In this document: one piece after another, positions 8,563-18,262 of the stretch
Position numbering within the stretch: the first letter of the stretch is position 1
Layout of the letters: every line of letters starts with the position of its first letter
Assembly: GCA_035301985.1 (NCBI GenBank)
Contig: DATGTE010000028.1
Span: 1 to 64,000, forward strand
From: DASUXY01 sp035301985
GTDB taxonomy: Bacteria; Bacillota; Bacilli; Bacillales; Amphibacillaceae
Direction: 5' to 3'
DNA: 64,000 bases
Program-made: the position numbers and the translations under genes
Notes under the pieces: model-generated
What the model saw: only the letters and a program-made list of their open reading frames with translations
Told to the model about the DNA's origin: nothing
The model's database searches: none

Positions 8563-8928
8563 TCATGTATGTATGATGAATGACTGAGCAATTTGAAAGC
8601 AGGTTATTCAATAAGTAATATACATATACTAAAGGAAGTCAATGAAATGGAGTTGTCATTTTATAATGATTTAATCAGATCCATTCACATATAATACAAG
8701 TGCCAGAGTTGACTTTTTCATAAAAAGCTCCATAATAATAAGAAAAATTAAAATGAATCGTATGCTGAAGGATGATGAATTTTCGATCGTTAAAAAAACC
8801 TTAAGTTAATCGACTTCGGAGGATGTGTTTTATTTTGTTTTCCATTTTTGTTCTGATATGATAGCAATGACAGTTTCAATGACATAGAGGGATTTGGAGC
8901 AAATCTCAACCATTAGGGGTGAAAATGA
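8563..8928 (+). other. Long upstream region of clpX
   Basis: About 365 bases of AT-rich DNA separate the tig terminator from clpX. I see no gene. Two promoter-like pairs occur: TTGACT (8709-8714) with TAATAA (8733-8738), and TTGTTT (8835-8840) with TATGAT (8857-8862). No CtsR heptad repeat (GGTCAAA pair) is visible, so clpX does not look CtsR-controlled here. Confidence 0.5.
8835..8862 (+). promoter_or_regulatory. Candidate clpX promoter
   Basis: TTGTTT and TATGAT are spaced by 16 bases and end 66 bases before the clpX ATG. Both hexamers are imperfect, so confidence is moderate. Confidence 0.42.
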
Positions 8929-10206
8929 ATGTTTAAGTTTAATGATGAAAAAGGACAATTGAAATGTTCTTTCTGTGGGAAAAGCCAAGAGCAAGTCCGA
9001 AAGCTTGTTGCAGGCCCCGGCGTATATATATGTGATGAATGTATCGACTTATGTACAGAAATTGTAGAAGAGGAACTTGGCCCAGAAGAAGAAGCTGAGT
9101 TTAAAGACATACCAAAGCCTAAGGAAATTTGTGAAATATTAGATGACTATGTAATTGGACAAGAAAACGCTAAGAAAAATTTATCCGTTGCGGTTTACAA
9201 TCACTATAAACGGATTAACTCAACACAGCAAACAGATGATGTTGAATTAGCCAAAAGTAATATTGCCATGATCGGGCCAACGGGTAGTGGTAAAACCCTA
9301 CTAGCACAGACATTGGCGAGAATTTTGAATGTGCCGTTTGCTATGGCTGATGCAACGTCGCTCACAGAAGCTGGATATGTAGGTGAAGATGTTGAAAACA
9401 TTTTACTCAAACTGATTCAAGCTGCTGACTATGACGTTGAAAAAGCTGAAAAAGGGATTATTTATATCGATGAAATCGACAAAGTTGCCCGTAAATCAGA
9501 GAACCCGTCCATAACGAGAGACGTATCTGGTGAAGGTGTCCAACAAGCCTTGTTAAAAATTTTAGAGGGAACCGTTGCCAGTGTACCTCCTCAGGGAGGG
9601 CGAAAACATCCACATCAAGAATTTATTCAAATTGATACAACAAACATCTTGTTCATATGTGGTGGAGCATTCGATGGAATCGACCAAATTATTAAACGCC
9701 GACTCGGTAAAAAAGTCATCGGTTTTGGTGCCAGTGGAAAGCAAGATGATCTAGAACTCGGTGAACTTTTGCAAAAGGTATTGCCAGAAGACTTGTTACG
9801 ATATGGTCTCATTCCTGAGTTTATTGGACGTCTACCGGTAATTGGTAGTTTAGAACCTCTTGATGAAGAAGCGTTAGTTAAAATTTTGACTGAACCTAAG
9901 AATGCACTCGTCAAGCAATATCGAAAACTCTTCCAAATGGATGGAGTCGAGTTGGAGTTTGAAGATGAAGCACTCGTTGAGATTGCGAAAAAAGCGATCG
10001 AACGTAAGACGGGAGCACGTGGATTACGGTCAATTATCGAGAGCATCATGCTTGATGTTATGTTCGAACTACCATCACGCGAGGATATTAAAAAGTGTGT
10101 GATTACAGAAGAAACGGTTATGAATGAAAACGGTAGTCCGAAATTAATTTTTAATGATGGATCCGTTCAAGAAGGCATTAAAAAAATCCCGAAAGAAAGT
10201 GCGTAA
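8929..10206 (+). CDS. clpX: ClpX, ATPase unfoldase subunit of ClpXP
   Basis: This 425-residue AAA+ ATPase unfolds tagged or damaged proteins and feeds them to ClpP. The N-terminal zinc-binding domain has C13, C16, C35 and C38. Walker A is GPTGSGKT (116-123), and Walker B is IIYIDEID near 178-185. The motif KKVIGFGASG contains the IGF loop that docks on ClpP. The RBS AGGGGTG precedes the ATG. ClpP is not in this window. Length and architecture are typical, and the position between tig and lonA is conserved. Confidence 0.98.
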   Translation: MFKFNDEKGQLKCSFCGKSQEQVRKLVAGPGVYICDECIDLCTEIVEEELGPEEEAEFKDIPKPKEICEILDDYVIGQENAKKNLSVAVYNHYKRINSTQQTDDVELAKSNIAMIGPTGSGKTLLAQTLARILNVPFAMADATSLTEAGYVGEDVENILLKLIQAADYDVEKAEKGIIYIDEIDKVARKSENPSITRDVSGEGVQQALLKILEGTVASVPPQGGRKHPHQEFIQIDTTNILFICGGAFDGIDQIIKRRLGKKVIGFGASGKQDDLELGELLQKVLPEDLLRYGLIPEFIGRLPVIGSLEPLDEEALVKILTEPKNALVKQYRKLFQMDGVELEFEDEALVEIAKKAIERKTGARGLRSIIESIMLDVMFELPSREDIKKCVITEETVMNENGSPKLIFNDGSVQEGIKKIPKESA

Positions 10207-10231
10207 TATAAACGTACAACAGCACCTTTTG

Positions 10232-10303
10232 AGACTGACTTGGCAACATATCCCCTCAGAACATGAGCGCCAGTGGAAGGGAGTTGTCTTTGTCAGTCTT
10301 ATT
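10232..10303 (+). terminator. Large imperfect hairpin after clpX
   Basis: AGACTGAC (10232-10239) pairs perfectly with GTCAGTCT (10292-10299). Inside, TTGGCAAC and GTTGTCTT can extend the stem with bulges, and TTATTCTTGTT follows. It may be a long or branched terminator of clpX. The T-tract is broken, so this is tentative. Confidence 0.45.
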
Positions 10304-10456
10304 CTTGTTCGTCTATCATAACTCAAAAAGCATGAAGTAAAAAAACGTTGTTAGGAAATACTACGGATGAACACCGTTCATATGTGAATAAATAACTAGT
10401 ATACATATTACGATTACTAAGTGATCGTTGATTCATAAAAAGGGAGGTACACATTC

Positions 10457-12793
10457 ATGGAAAAAGAAACAGAACAGATTCCTCTCCTTCCATTACGTGG
10501 AATACTTGTATTTCCATCGATGGTCGTCCATCTTGATGTCGGCCGCGAAAAGTCGATCGCCGCTTTAGAAAATGCTATGATGGGAGATCAAACGATTCTT
10601 TTATCCAGCCAAAAAAAAGTCGGTCTCGACCATCCGGAACCTAGTGAGATTTATCGTATAGGAACAGTGGCGAACGTTAAACAAATGCTAAAGCTTCCGA
10701 ATGGAACGATTCGCGTATTAGTTGAAGGCTTGTACCGAGCCGAAATTATTCGCTACATAGAAGAGGATAAAGAGTATATTGTTGAAATCAAGGAATTAGA
10801 AGAAGTATTTGGTGACAGAACCGAAGAAGAAGCTCTTATGCGTTCCTTACTCAAGCAATTTGAACAATATTTAAAAGTGTCGCGCAAAATAACGGAAGAG
10901 ACGTTTGCGACCGTTGCGGATATCGATGATCCGGGTAGGCTCGCAGATATGATTGCATCTCATCTACCTTTAAAAATTAAAGATAAACAAGATTTGTTAG
11001 AAATGGTCAACATCAAGAAACGATTGCATCATTTAATCAAATTGCTTTCTAATGAGAAAAAAGTCCTCGATTTAGAAAAGAAAATTGGCGAACGCGTAAA
11101 AAGCTCAATGGAAAAAACACAAAAAGAATATTACTTACGTGAACAGTTGAAGGCGATTCAAAAGGAACTTGGGGAAAGAAATGGAAAAGTCGGGGAAATC
11201 GGGGATTTAAGGGAACAAATTGAACAATCAGACATGCCTGAACGAATTATGGAAGTAGCTAAAAAAGAATTAGAACGTTATGAAATGGTTCCGCAAAGCT
11301 CTGCAGAGAGTTCTGTCATCCGAAATTATTTAGAATGGTTGTTGGATTTACCATGGACCGAAAAAACTAAAGATACATTAGATATCGGCCATGCAAAGCA
11401 AATATTAGATGAAGATCATTATGGTTTAGATAAGGTCAAAGAGCGAGTATTAGAGTATTTAGCTGTTCAAAAATTGACACAATCAATCCGTGGTCCCATC
11501 CTCTGCCTTGTCGGTCCGCCTGGTGTTGGTAAAACTTCATTAGCCCGTTCGATTGCACGAGCAATTAATCGGAAATTCGTTCGTATTTCGTTAGGTGGAG
11601 TACGGGATGAGGCAGAAATTCGTGGACATCGACGTACGTATATCGGAGCCATGCCTGGTCGGATTATTCAAGGGATGAAGAAAGCAGAAACGATTAATCC
11701 CGTGTTTTTATTAGATGAAATTGATAAAATGTCTAACGATTTTCGAGGAGATCCATCATCGGCAATGTTGGAAGTATTGGATCCAGAACAAAACAGCCAA
11801 TTTAGTGACCATTTCATTGAAGAAACGTATGATCTATCAAATGTTTTATTCATTGCAACAGCGAACTATGTGAACAATATTCCAAGACCTCTGTTAGATC
11901 GAATGGAATTGATTACCATTTCAGGATATACTGAAGTAGAAAAGGCCCAGATTGCTAAACGACATTTAATCCCGAAGCAAATTAAAGAAAATGGTTTAAC
12001 ATCAGGTCAGTTACAAATTCGTGAACAAGCCCTTCTTAAGTTGATTCGCACATATACGAGAGAAGCTGGTGTCCGTGAATTAGAACGTCAAATCGCTAAA
12101 TTGTGTAGAAAAACAGCAAAGATTATTATTGCTGAAGAGAGGAAACGGGTCATTGTTACCGAAAATATATTGGAGGAACTACTCGGAAAACCGCTTTATC
12201 GTTATGGACAAATGGAACAAGAAGACCAAATAGGAGCCGCTACAGGTCTAGCTTATACAGCAGCTGGTGGAGATACCCTGTCTATCGAAGTATCCCATTA
12301 TCCAGGTAAAGGAAAGCTCATTTTAACTGGGAAATTGGGAGATGTTATGAAGGAGTCTGCTCAGGCAGCTTTCAGTTACGTCCGCTCACGTACAGAACAA
12401 TTAAACATCGATCCGAACTTTCATGAAACATATGATATTCATATACATGTACCTGAAGGGGCGACGCCAAAAGATGGCCCATCCGCGGGGATTACAATGG
12501 CAACTGCACTCGTTTCCGCATTAACCGGACGGGCTGTAAAAAAAGAAGTCGGCATGACGGGTGAAATCACTTTGCGCGGTCGTGTATTGCCGATTGGAGG
12601 TTTAAAAGAAAAGTCACTCAGCGCCCATCGAGCAGGAATTACAACCATCATTATGCCAGAAGAAAATGAAAAAGATTTAGAAGATATTCCAGAAAGTGTA
12701 CGAGAAGATTTAACATTTATTATGGTGAATCATTTGGATGACGTGTTAAAGCATGCCCTCGTGGAGGATCATGATGAAAATAACGTCCGCTGA
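10457..12793 (+). CDS. lonA: LonA, ATP-dependent protease
   Basis: This 778-residue protein forms homohexameric Lon protease, which degrades misfolded and some regulatory proteins. In order it has an N-terminal substrate-binding domain (about 9-205), a coiled coil, an AAA+ module with Walker A GPPGVGKT (around 354) and Walker B FLLDEID, and a C-terminal protease domain. The catalytic dyad is S676 (in DGPSAG) and K719 (in GLKEK). The RBS GGGAGG is 10 bases before the ATG. Its end overlaps the start of engB by 20 bases, so the two are probably co-translated. Confidence 0.98.
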   Translation: MEKETEQIPLLPLRGILVFPSMVVHLDVGREKSIAALENAMMGDQTILLSSQKKVGLDHPEPSEIYRIGTVANVKQMLKLPNGTIRVLVEGLYRAEIIRYIEEDKEYIVEIKELEEVFGDRTEEEALMRSLLKQFEQYLKVSRKITEETFATVADIDDPGRLADMIASHLPLKIKDKQDLLEMVNIKKRLHHLIKLLSNEKKVLDLEKKIGERVKSSMEKTQKEYYLREQLKAIQKELGERNGKVGEIGDLREQIEQSDMPERIMEVAKKELERYEMVPQSSAESSVIRNYLEWLLDLPWTEKTKDTLDIGHAKQILDEDHYGLDKVKERVLEYLAVQKLTQSIRGPILCLVGPPGVGKTSLARSIARAINRKFVRISLGGVRDEAEIRGHRRTYIGAMPGRIIQGMKKAETINPVFLLDEIDKMSNDFRGDPSSAMLEVLDPEQNSQFSDHFIEETYDLSNVLFIATANYVNNIPRPLLDRMELITISGYTEVEKAQIAKRHLIPKQIKENGLTSGQLQIREQALLKLIRTYTREAGVRELERQIAKLCRKTAKIIIAEERKRVIVTENILEELLGKPLYRYGQMEQEDQIGAATGLAYTAAGGDTLSIEVSHYPGKGKLILTGKLGDVMKESAQAAFSYVRSRTEQLNIDPNFHETYDIHIHVPEGATPKDGPSAGITMATALVSALTGRAVKKEVGMTGEITLRGRVLPIGGLKEKSLSAHRAGITTIIMPEENEKDLEDIPESVREDLTFIMVNHLDDVLKHALVEDHDENNVR

Positions 12794-13358
12794 ATTTATC
12801 GTAAGTGCAGTAAATACCCAACAATACCCCGATGATCGACTTCCTGAAATCGCACTTGCTGGTCGGTCGAATGTAGGGAAGTCATCGTTTATCAATCGAA
12901 TGATTCAAAGAAAAGGCTTAGCCAAAACATCATCCAAACCAGGAAAAACACGAACGATTAATTTTTATAAAATCAATGAAAGCTTTTATTTCGCTGATGT
13001 TCCGGGATATGGATATGCTCAAGTGTCAAAAAAGGAACGTGACGAATGGGGCCCAATGATGGAAGAGTATTTTCAGCTCCGTGAATCATTGCGAGCAGTT
13101 GTATTAGTCGTCGATATACGCCATACGCCAACAAATGACGATGTACTAATGTATGATTTTTTGAAGCATTTTGATTTGCCAGCCATTGTTGTTGCTACAA
13201 AAGTAGATAAAATTAAGCGAGGCAAACGCCCCAAACATATCAAGAAAATTGTTCATAAACTACGTGTTGAACGAGAGGATGCGGTCATACCTTTTTCCGC
13301 AGAAACTGGAGAAGGAAAAGAAAAAGTCTGGTCAACTTTGAAATCCTTTCTACAGTAA
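12774..13358 (+). CDS. engB: EngB/YsxC, ribosome biogenesis GTPase
   Basis: This 194-residue GTPase is needed for 50S subunit assembly. G1 is GRSNVGKS (30-37), G3 is DVPGYG, and G4 is TKVDK. I chose the ATG at 12774 because it lies 6 bases after GGAGG and gives MKITSAEF, which aligns with the B. subtilis protein start. The ATG at 12771 would be too close to the RBS, and the ATG at 12753 lies before it. The gene overlaps lonA by 20 bases and ends the operon before a terminator. Confidence 0.96.
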   Translation: MKITSAEFIVSAVNTQQYPDDRLPEIALAGRSNVGKSSFINRMIQRKGLAKTSSKPGKTRTINFYKINESFYFADVPGYGYAQVSKKERDEWGPMMEEYFQLRESLRAVVLVVDIRHTPTNDDVLMYDFLKHFDLPAIVVATKVDKIKRGKRPKHIKKIVHKLRVEREDAVIPFSAETGEGKEKVWSTLKSFLQ

Positions 13359-13383
13359 TGTGCTAACGAACATTTTTATTATA

Positions 13384-13418
13384 AAAAACCGGCTTTTCTA
13401 ATGGAAAAGTCGGTTTTT
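13384..13418 (+). terminator. Terminator of lonA-engB
   Basis: A 15-base-pair stem (13384-13398 with 13404-13418, one G-U) with a 5-base loop starts 26 bases after the engB stop. The arms are A/T rich at the base, so it could also serve the convergent gene on the other strand. Confidence 0.85.
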
Positions 13419-13477
13419 AGTATTGCAATGTTTTGTAGGAAGAATTTCGATTTTTAGCAAAGAAATGTGTAACATAT

Positions 13478-13957
13478 TTACTTTTTCCGTATCAAAAATA
13501 TACCAATAATAATGAGTGCGACCGGCCAATATGTTTCGATGTATCCAACTAGATCGTCTAGCCAACGAAGTTCGTTTGGTAACTGCATCGAATAAATCAT
13601 AAAGATCGATAGGCCGCTCAACATAAGGCCGGTGGATAGACCGCGCTTCGTTTTCATTGATTGGATGATAAAGGCAATCCCGACGATCAGTAAATAAATG
13701 GCCCAATGATCGATCCAAAATGAGTAATGTTTTAAACCGTGAAAATGAATTCCTAAACCGAGTAAAATCGTACCGGCAAATAAATTATTATACCGCTTTG
13801 TCGAAAAGCTGTGGATAAATAGTACGATTCCAATGATGATTAAAAGCGTTGGCCATGAATAAAAATCTGTTACAATCGGTATTTTTAAATGTTTGAATAG
13901 GAAAAAGACACCAATTCCTATGAGTAGATACCCTATGAAAGTGTTATGTTTTCCCAT
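13478..13957 (-). CDS. Membrane protein with LiaI/LiaF-like transmembrane segments
   Basis: This 159-residue protein consists of short hydrophobic hairpins (about six segments), many built as GIGVFFLF or LIIIGIVLF. This pattern is found in the membrane part of LiaI/LiaF-like proteins and related small membrane proteins. The soluble C-terminal LiaF domain is missing and the chain ends in IRKK. Function is unknown; relatives are tied to envelope stress, but nothing nearby proves this. The RBS AGAGGGG precedes the ATG by 5 bases. It is convergent with engB and divergent from hemA. Confidence 0.7.
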   Translation of the reverse strand: MGKHNTFIGYLLIGIGVFFLFKHLKIPIVTDFYSWPTLLIIIGIVLFIHSFSTKRYNNLFAGTILLGLGIHFHGLKHYSFWIDHWAIYLLIVGIAFIIQSMKTKRGLSTGLMLSGLSIFMIYSMQLPNELRWLDDLVGYIETYWPVALIIIGIFLIRKK

Positions 13958-14304
13958 CGTTTCCCCTCTTTCTGTTTCCCTTCAATCAAAAATTTTGCAT
14001 CCAGCATTTGTTCGTGGTACAGTGCGAGTGAGATATGATTAAGTATGTTTTCACTATGTTATATCCTATCATAATCTTTCAAAATACGGTCACAATTTTA
14101 ATAAGAACAGGCATTATGCGTATGATATACTTAAAGTAATGCGATCATTTAATGTGTTCAAAATAGGCTACTTACCGAGCGGTCGTACAAACATGCGTCC
14201 GATCGAGGTCGACTTGTGCCGAATTCTGAAAAAGATTGAGTGACGGGTTTTAAACAATCTTTGACGATTTGAACCTTTCAAGTTTTTTGGAGGAGAGAAA
14301 TAAG
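13958..14304 (+). other. Intergenic region upstream of hemA
   Basis: About 350 bases lie between divergent genes. It must contain the haem operon promoter. A TATGAT box occurs near 14120 without a convincing -35. I looked for a PerR-type operator (TTATAAT inverted repeat), which controls hemA in B. subtilis, and found no good match. No coding sequence is supported. Confidence 0.4.
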
Positions 14305-15672
14305 GTGCATATATTAAAAGTTGGTTTTAACTACAAAACAGCTCCAATAGAAATAAGAGAACAATTAGCATTTTCTGAAGAAACACTAGGTGAGGCGATG
14401 CTTCAGTTGAAAGAGCAGAAAAGTGTTTTGGAAAATGTCATTATTTCTACGTGTAATCGAACAGATATTTATGCAGTCGTTGACCAACTTCATACAGGAC
14501 GGTATTATATAAAACATTTCTTAGAAGAATGGTTCGGTGTTAAAAAGGAAAATTTTGTTTCCTATTTAGATATCGTCGAAAATGAACAAGCGATTCGACA
14601 CCTCATGAAATTGGTCACTGGACTTGATTCGATGGTATTAGGAGAAACACAAATTTTAGGACAAGTAAGAGATGCTTTCTTTTTAGCCCAAGAAAACAAA
14701 ACGAGCGGAACGATTTTTAATGAATTGTTTAAACAAGCAATTACATTTGCCAAACGAGCCCACAATGAAACAGAAATTGGTGAAAATGCTGTATCCGTTA
14801 GCTATGCTGCCGTTCAATTAGCCAAAAAGATTTTCGGCTCTTTACATGATAAGCATGTCGTAATCTACGGTGCAGGCGAAATGGGTGAACTTGCCGCCAT
14901 CAACCTTCACGGCTCCGGTGTTGAAGAGATGACAGTCGTCAATCGTACGTTTACAAGAGCACAAAAGCTGGCCGATCGATTTCAAGCGAAAGCAGAAAAA
15001 ATGAGCAATTTGCATAACGTCTTAGAGCAAGCGGATATTTTAATTACGTCAACAGCTTCGGAAGACGTTGTCTTGACGAAGGAAGATATTATGCCTATTC
15101 AGAAACAGCGTAAAGGCAAGCCCCTTTTCCTAGTGGACATCGCTGTTCCAAGAGACTTAGATCCCGCAATTGGTGAGTTAGACGACGTATTTTTATATGA
15201 TATCGATGATTTGGAACACATCGTTGACGAGAATTTATCAGAAAGGCAAAAAGCTGCTGAAAAAATCGACCAAATGATTCAAACAGAAATCGATACATTC
15301 AACGAGTGGGTTCAGACATTAGGTGTCGTTCCTGTCATTTCGGCATTACGTAAAAAAGCTCTTTCCATTCAAGCGACTACAATGAAGAGCATTGAACGAA
15401 AAATTCCTGATTTAACAGAACGGGAAAAGAAAGTGTTAAATAAGCATACGAAAAGCATTATCAATCAATTGTTAAAAAATCCAATTATGCAAGCGAAAGA
15501 AATTGCGGGAATGGAAGACCGAGAACAGGCACTCGCCCAATTTATTGATATATTTGGTATTGACGATGAAGTGCAAGAAGAGTTTGTAAAACAAGCAAAT
15601 AAAGATAAAACGCTCAAACAGTTAAACACAAGTAAACGTGTATCCTTTCCAATGGACGTTATTCCCCAATAG
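14305..15672 (+). CDS. hemA: Glutamyl-tRNA reductase
   Basis: This enzyme reduces glutamyl-tRNA-Glu with NADPH to glutamate-1-semialdehyde, the first step of C5 haem synthesis. From the GTG at 14305 it has 455 residues, the same length as the B. subtilis protein. GGAGGAG lies 8 bases before that GTG, and upstream in-frame codons precede the RBS. The nucleophilic cysteine is C50 in STCNRT. The NADPH-binding motif is GAGEMGELAA, and a helical dimerisation domain forms the C-terminal third. It leads the operon hemA-hemX-hemC-hemD-hemB-hemL. Confidence 0.97.
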   Translation: MHILKVGFNYKTAPIEIREQLAFSEETLGEAMLQLKEQKSVLENVIISTCNRTDIYAVVDQLHTGRYYIKHFLEEWFGVKKENFVSYLDIVENEQAIRHLMKLVTGLDSMVLGETQILGQVRDAFFLAQENKTSGTIFNELFKQAITFAKRAHNETEIGENAVSVSYAAVQLAKKIFGSLHDKHVVIYGAGEMGELAAINLHGSGVEEMTVVNRTFTRAQKLADRFQAKAEKMSNLHNVLEQADILITSTASEDVVLTKEDIMPIQKQRKGKPLFLVDIAVPRDLDPAIGELDDVFLYDIDDLEHIVDENLSERQKAAEKIDQMIQTEIDTFNEWVQTLGVVPVISALRKKALSIQATTMKSIERKIPDLTEREKKVLNKHTKSIINQLLKNPIMQAKEIAGMEDREQALAQFIDIFGIDDEVQEEFVKQANKDKTLKQLNTSKRVSFPMDVIPQ

Positions 15673-15690
15673 GGAGAAAGGATTCCGAAT

Positions 15691-16509
15691 ATGGTCGAAA
15701 CAAAATGGGTGTATGAAATCATTCTTCTGATTTATAGCGTAAGTTTGGTTGGATACTTCATTGACTTTATCCAACAAAACCGGAAGGCGAACAAGCTTGC
15801 CTTCTGGCTGCTTACGGTGGTTTGGTTCATGCAAACCGTTTTTTTATGGATACAAATATTTACAGAAAACAGTTTTCCAATCCGCACGGTAACCGACAGC
15901 TTATTTTTTTATAGTTGGATACTCGTTACGTTTTCGTTACTCATTCATTGGTTGTTTAATGTGCACATGATCATGTTTTTCATAAATACATTTAACTTTT
16001 TTATTTTATTGTTACACATCCTTACGAAGGCTCAAGAAACCATGGATTTGAGCAGCATTCAGCTTGTGCATGAAATCTTGATTGCCCATATTGTGCTCAC
16101 GATGATTTCCTATGGGTTTTTTACTCTGTCATTTTTGTTTTCATTGATGTATCGCATCCAATATCGCTTTTTAAAAGATAAAAAGGGATTGAAATGGATC
16201 TGGCGATTTGGCGACTTAGACCGTTTAGACTTCTATTCTTTTGGGTCCGTTACGATTGGTGTTCCATTATTAATGATCGGTATTTTATTAGGGTTTGTTT
16301 GGGCTTATGTATCGAATGCTGAATTTTATTGGTTTGATATGAAAACGTTGGGGTCCATTTTTGTATTGGCAGTATATACCATTTACTTATTGCTTCGGTT
16401 AGTCAAAGGCTATCAAGGTAAGTCCATTGCGATCTATAATACGGGTGCTTTTTTAATTTTGCTCGTAAATTTCTTTTTATTTAGCTTGTTATCAAATTTT
16501 CATTTTTAA
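15691..16509 (+). CDS. hemX: HemX, CcsA/CcmC-like integral membrane protein
   Basis: This 272-residue protein has about eight membrane segments and belongs to the cytochrome c assembly (CcsA/CcmC-type) family. In B. subtilis, HemX in the same operon position lowers the cellular amount of HemA, so it acts as a regulator rather than an enzyme. The WD-rich haem-handling motif of true cytochrome c assembly proteins is not evident. The RBS GGGAGAAAGG lies before ATG 15691, 18 bases after the hemA stop, which implies co-transcription. Confidence 0.9.
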   Translation: MVETKWVYEIILLIYSVSLVGYFIDFIQQNRKANKLAFWLLTVVWFMQTVFLWIQIFTENSFPIRTVTDSLFFYSWILVTFSLLIHWLFNVHMIMFFINTFNFFILLLHILTKAQETMDLSSIQLVHEILIAHIVLTMISYGFFTLSFLFSLMYRIQYRFLKDKKGLKWIWRFGDLDRLDFYSFGSVTIGVPLLMIGILLGFVWAYVSNAEFYWFDMKTLGSIFVLAVYTIYLLLRLVKGYQGKSIAIYNTGAFLILLVNFFLFSLLSNFHF

Positions 16510-16536
16510 ATAACTTTCCTACAAGGAGGATGAACA

Positions 16537-17466
16537 TTGCGAAAAATAATCGTCGGAACGAGAAAAAGTAATTTAGCGATTACACAAACGGAGTGGGTCA
16601 TCGAACAGCTGAAAAAAGCCGGTGTAAAAAATGAATTTGAAGTGAAAAAGATCAGTACAAAAGGGGACAAAATTATCGATGTGATGTTGTCCAAAGTCGG
16701 TGGTAAAGGTTTGTTCGTCAAAGAAATTGAGCAAGCGATGTATGATAAAGAAATTGACTTCGCTGTACATAGTATGAAGGATATGCCGGCGGAATTACCG
16801 GAGGGACTTGTCATTTCTTCAATTCCTGTCCGGGAAGATCATCGAGATGCGTTCATTTCGAAGGATAATATTCCGTTAAAAGATTTGCCAGCAGGTTCAA
16901 TTGTTGGGACGAGTAGTTTACGTCGTTCATCACAAATATTAGCGAAACGACCTGACTTAGAAATAAAATGGATTCGGGGAAATGTCGAAACGAGACTTCG
17001 TAAAATGCGTGAAGAGGATTATGATGCAATTATCCTTGCCGTATCTGGTTTGAAGCGTGTTGGGTTAAGCGAGGAGCTCATCACAGAGTATTTGGACCCA
17101 GAAGTCGTCATTCCAGCCGTTGGACAAGGGGCTCTAGCAATTGAGTGTCGTGAAGATGATGACGAACTACACGATATTTTGGCGCGAATTAATGATGTCC
17201 ATACCGAAAAAACAATCACCGCAGAACGAGCCTTTTTAAATCGCATTGAAGGAGGCTGTCAAATTCCAATCGGTGGATATGCTTATTTAGAAAGCGATGA
17301 CATTATCCTGTCAGCCATGGTTGGATCACCAGACGGTCAAACCATTTTACAAGAAGTCGTTCGGGGTAATGACCCTGTGCAAGTAGGGGAACAAGCTGCT
17401 CAAAAACTCCTAGATCAAGGAGCAAAAGATATCGTCGACCAGGCTAAAGAGGAGCTAAACGAGTAA
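16537..17466 (+). CDS. hemC: Porphobilinogen deaminase (hydroxymethylbilane synthase)
   Basis: This 309-residue enzyme joins four porphobilinogen units into hydroxymethylbilane. The dipyrromethane cofactor is attached to C241 in GGCQIPIGG. The N-terminal VGTRKSNLA and the HSMKDMP motif (79-85) are diagnostic. The start is TTG, placed 7 bases after AAGGAGG. Its stop codon overlaps the hemD start by one base. Confidence 0.97.
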   Translation: MRKIIVGTRKSNLAITQTEWVIEQLKKAGVKNEFEVKKISTKGDKIIDVMLSKVGGKGLFVKEIEQAMYDKEIDFAVHSMKDMPAELPEGLVISSIPVREDHRDAFISKDNIPLKDLPAGSIVGTSSLRRSSQILAKRPDLEIKWIRGNVETRLRKMREEDYDAIILAVSGLKRVGLSEELITEYLDPEVVIPAVGQGALAIECREDDDELHDILARINDVHTEKTITAERAFLNRIEGGCQIPIGGYAYLESDDIILSAMVGSPDGQTILQEVVRGNDPVQVGEQAAQKLLDQGAKDIVDQAKEELNE

Positions 17467-18248
17467 TGTCTGCCGCACTAGATGGGAAAAAAGTTTTGAT
17501 AACAAGAGAAAAAAGACAAGCAAAGGAATTTTCGGAGAAAGTTTTAAACGATGGTGGAATTCCGATTGAAGTCCCGATGTTGAAAGTCTCTTGTCAACAA
17601 CACGCTGAAAATGAAGCTATTTTTCGCGCAATTGAGGATTTTGAATGGATTTTTTTCACAAGTGCGAATGGTGTCGATTGCTTTTTCCATTTAGCGGATC
17701 AGTATGGACTGCTAACGGATAAGATGTCTGTCCATCGCATTGCCGCGGTTGGTCATAAAACAGAACGGGCATTAAAAAGATACGGATTACGTGCTGATTT
17801 TATTCCGACGGTGTATGATGCCGACCATATGGCTCGACAATTTTTAGCATATTATGAAACGTCTGGTCATGTGCTGCTCATTCGCGGGAACCGCTCAAGA
17901 AATGTGTTGCCCGAACAATTCTCAACTCATAACATTTCATTTACATCAATGGAAGTGTATGAAACGATGTATAATGATGAGGCAGAATATGAGTTAGAGA
18001 AAGCATGGGAACAACATGTGTTTGATTTCATTACATTTACGAGCCCGTCAACGATTGATGCTTATGTAAAAATGAAGAAAAAAATAGGGTTACAGAAGGA
18101 AAAAGGAAATCCGGTCTATGTTTGCATCGGAACGACAACTGAAAAACGTGCAAAAGAACGCGGATTTTCGAATGTGTTAGTACCACACCAATTTACGATT
18201 GACGATATGATAATCAGTATGAATGATTATATAAGAAAGCAAAAATGA
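17466..18248 (+). CDS. hemD: Uroporphyrinogen-III synthase
   Basis: This 260-residue protein cyclises hydroxymethylbilane with inversion of ring D. The family is weakly conserved, but the two-domain pattern is visible: ITREKRQAKEF near the N-terminus, FTSANGVDCFF (about 60-70), and FITFTSPSTIDAY in the second domain. Position between hemC and hemB settles the identity. The start ATG shares one base with the hemC stop, which suggests translational coupling. Confidence 0.95.
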   Translation: MSAALDGKKVLITREKRQAKEFSEKVLNDGGIPIEVPMLKVSCQQHAENEAIFRAIEDFEWIFFTSANGVDCFFHLADQYGLLTDKMSVHRIAAVGHKTERALKRYGLRADFIPTVYDADHMARQFLAYYETSGHVLLIRGNRSRNVLPEQFSTHNISFTSMEVYETMYNDEAEYELEKAWEQHVFDFITFTSPSTIDAYVKMKKKIGLQKEKGNPVYVCIGTTTEKRAKERGFSNVLVPHQFTIDDMIISMNDYIRKQK

Positions 18249-18262
18249 AAGGGATGGTACAT

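Noticed and set aside
8479..10456. CtsR or CIRCE heat-shock operators near clpX and lonA
   Set aside because: Neither the GGTCAAA heptad pair nor the CIRCE inverted repeat is visible upstream of either gene.
13958..14304. Possible PerR operator or haem-related riboswitch before hemA
   Set aside because: No convincing PerR inverted repeat or conserved RNA element could be found by eye.
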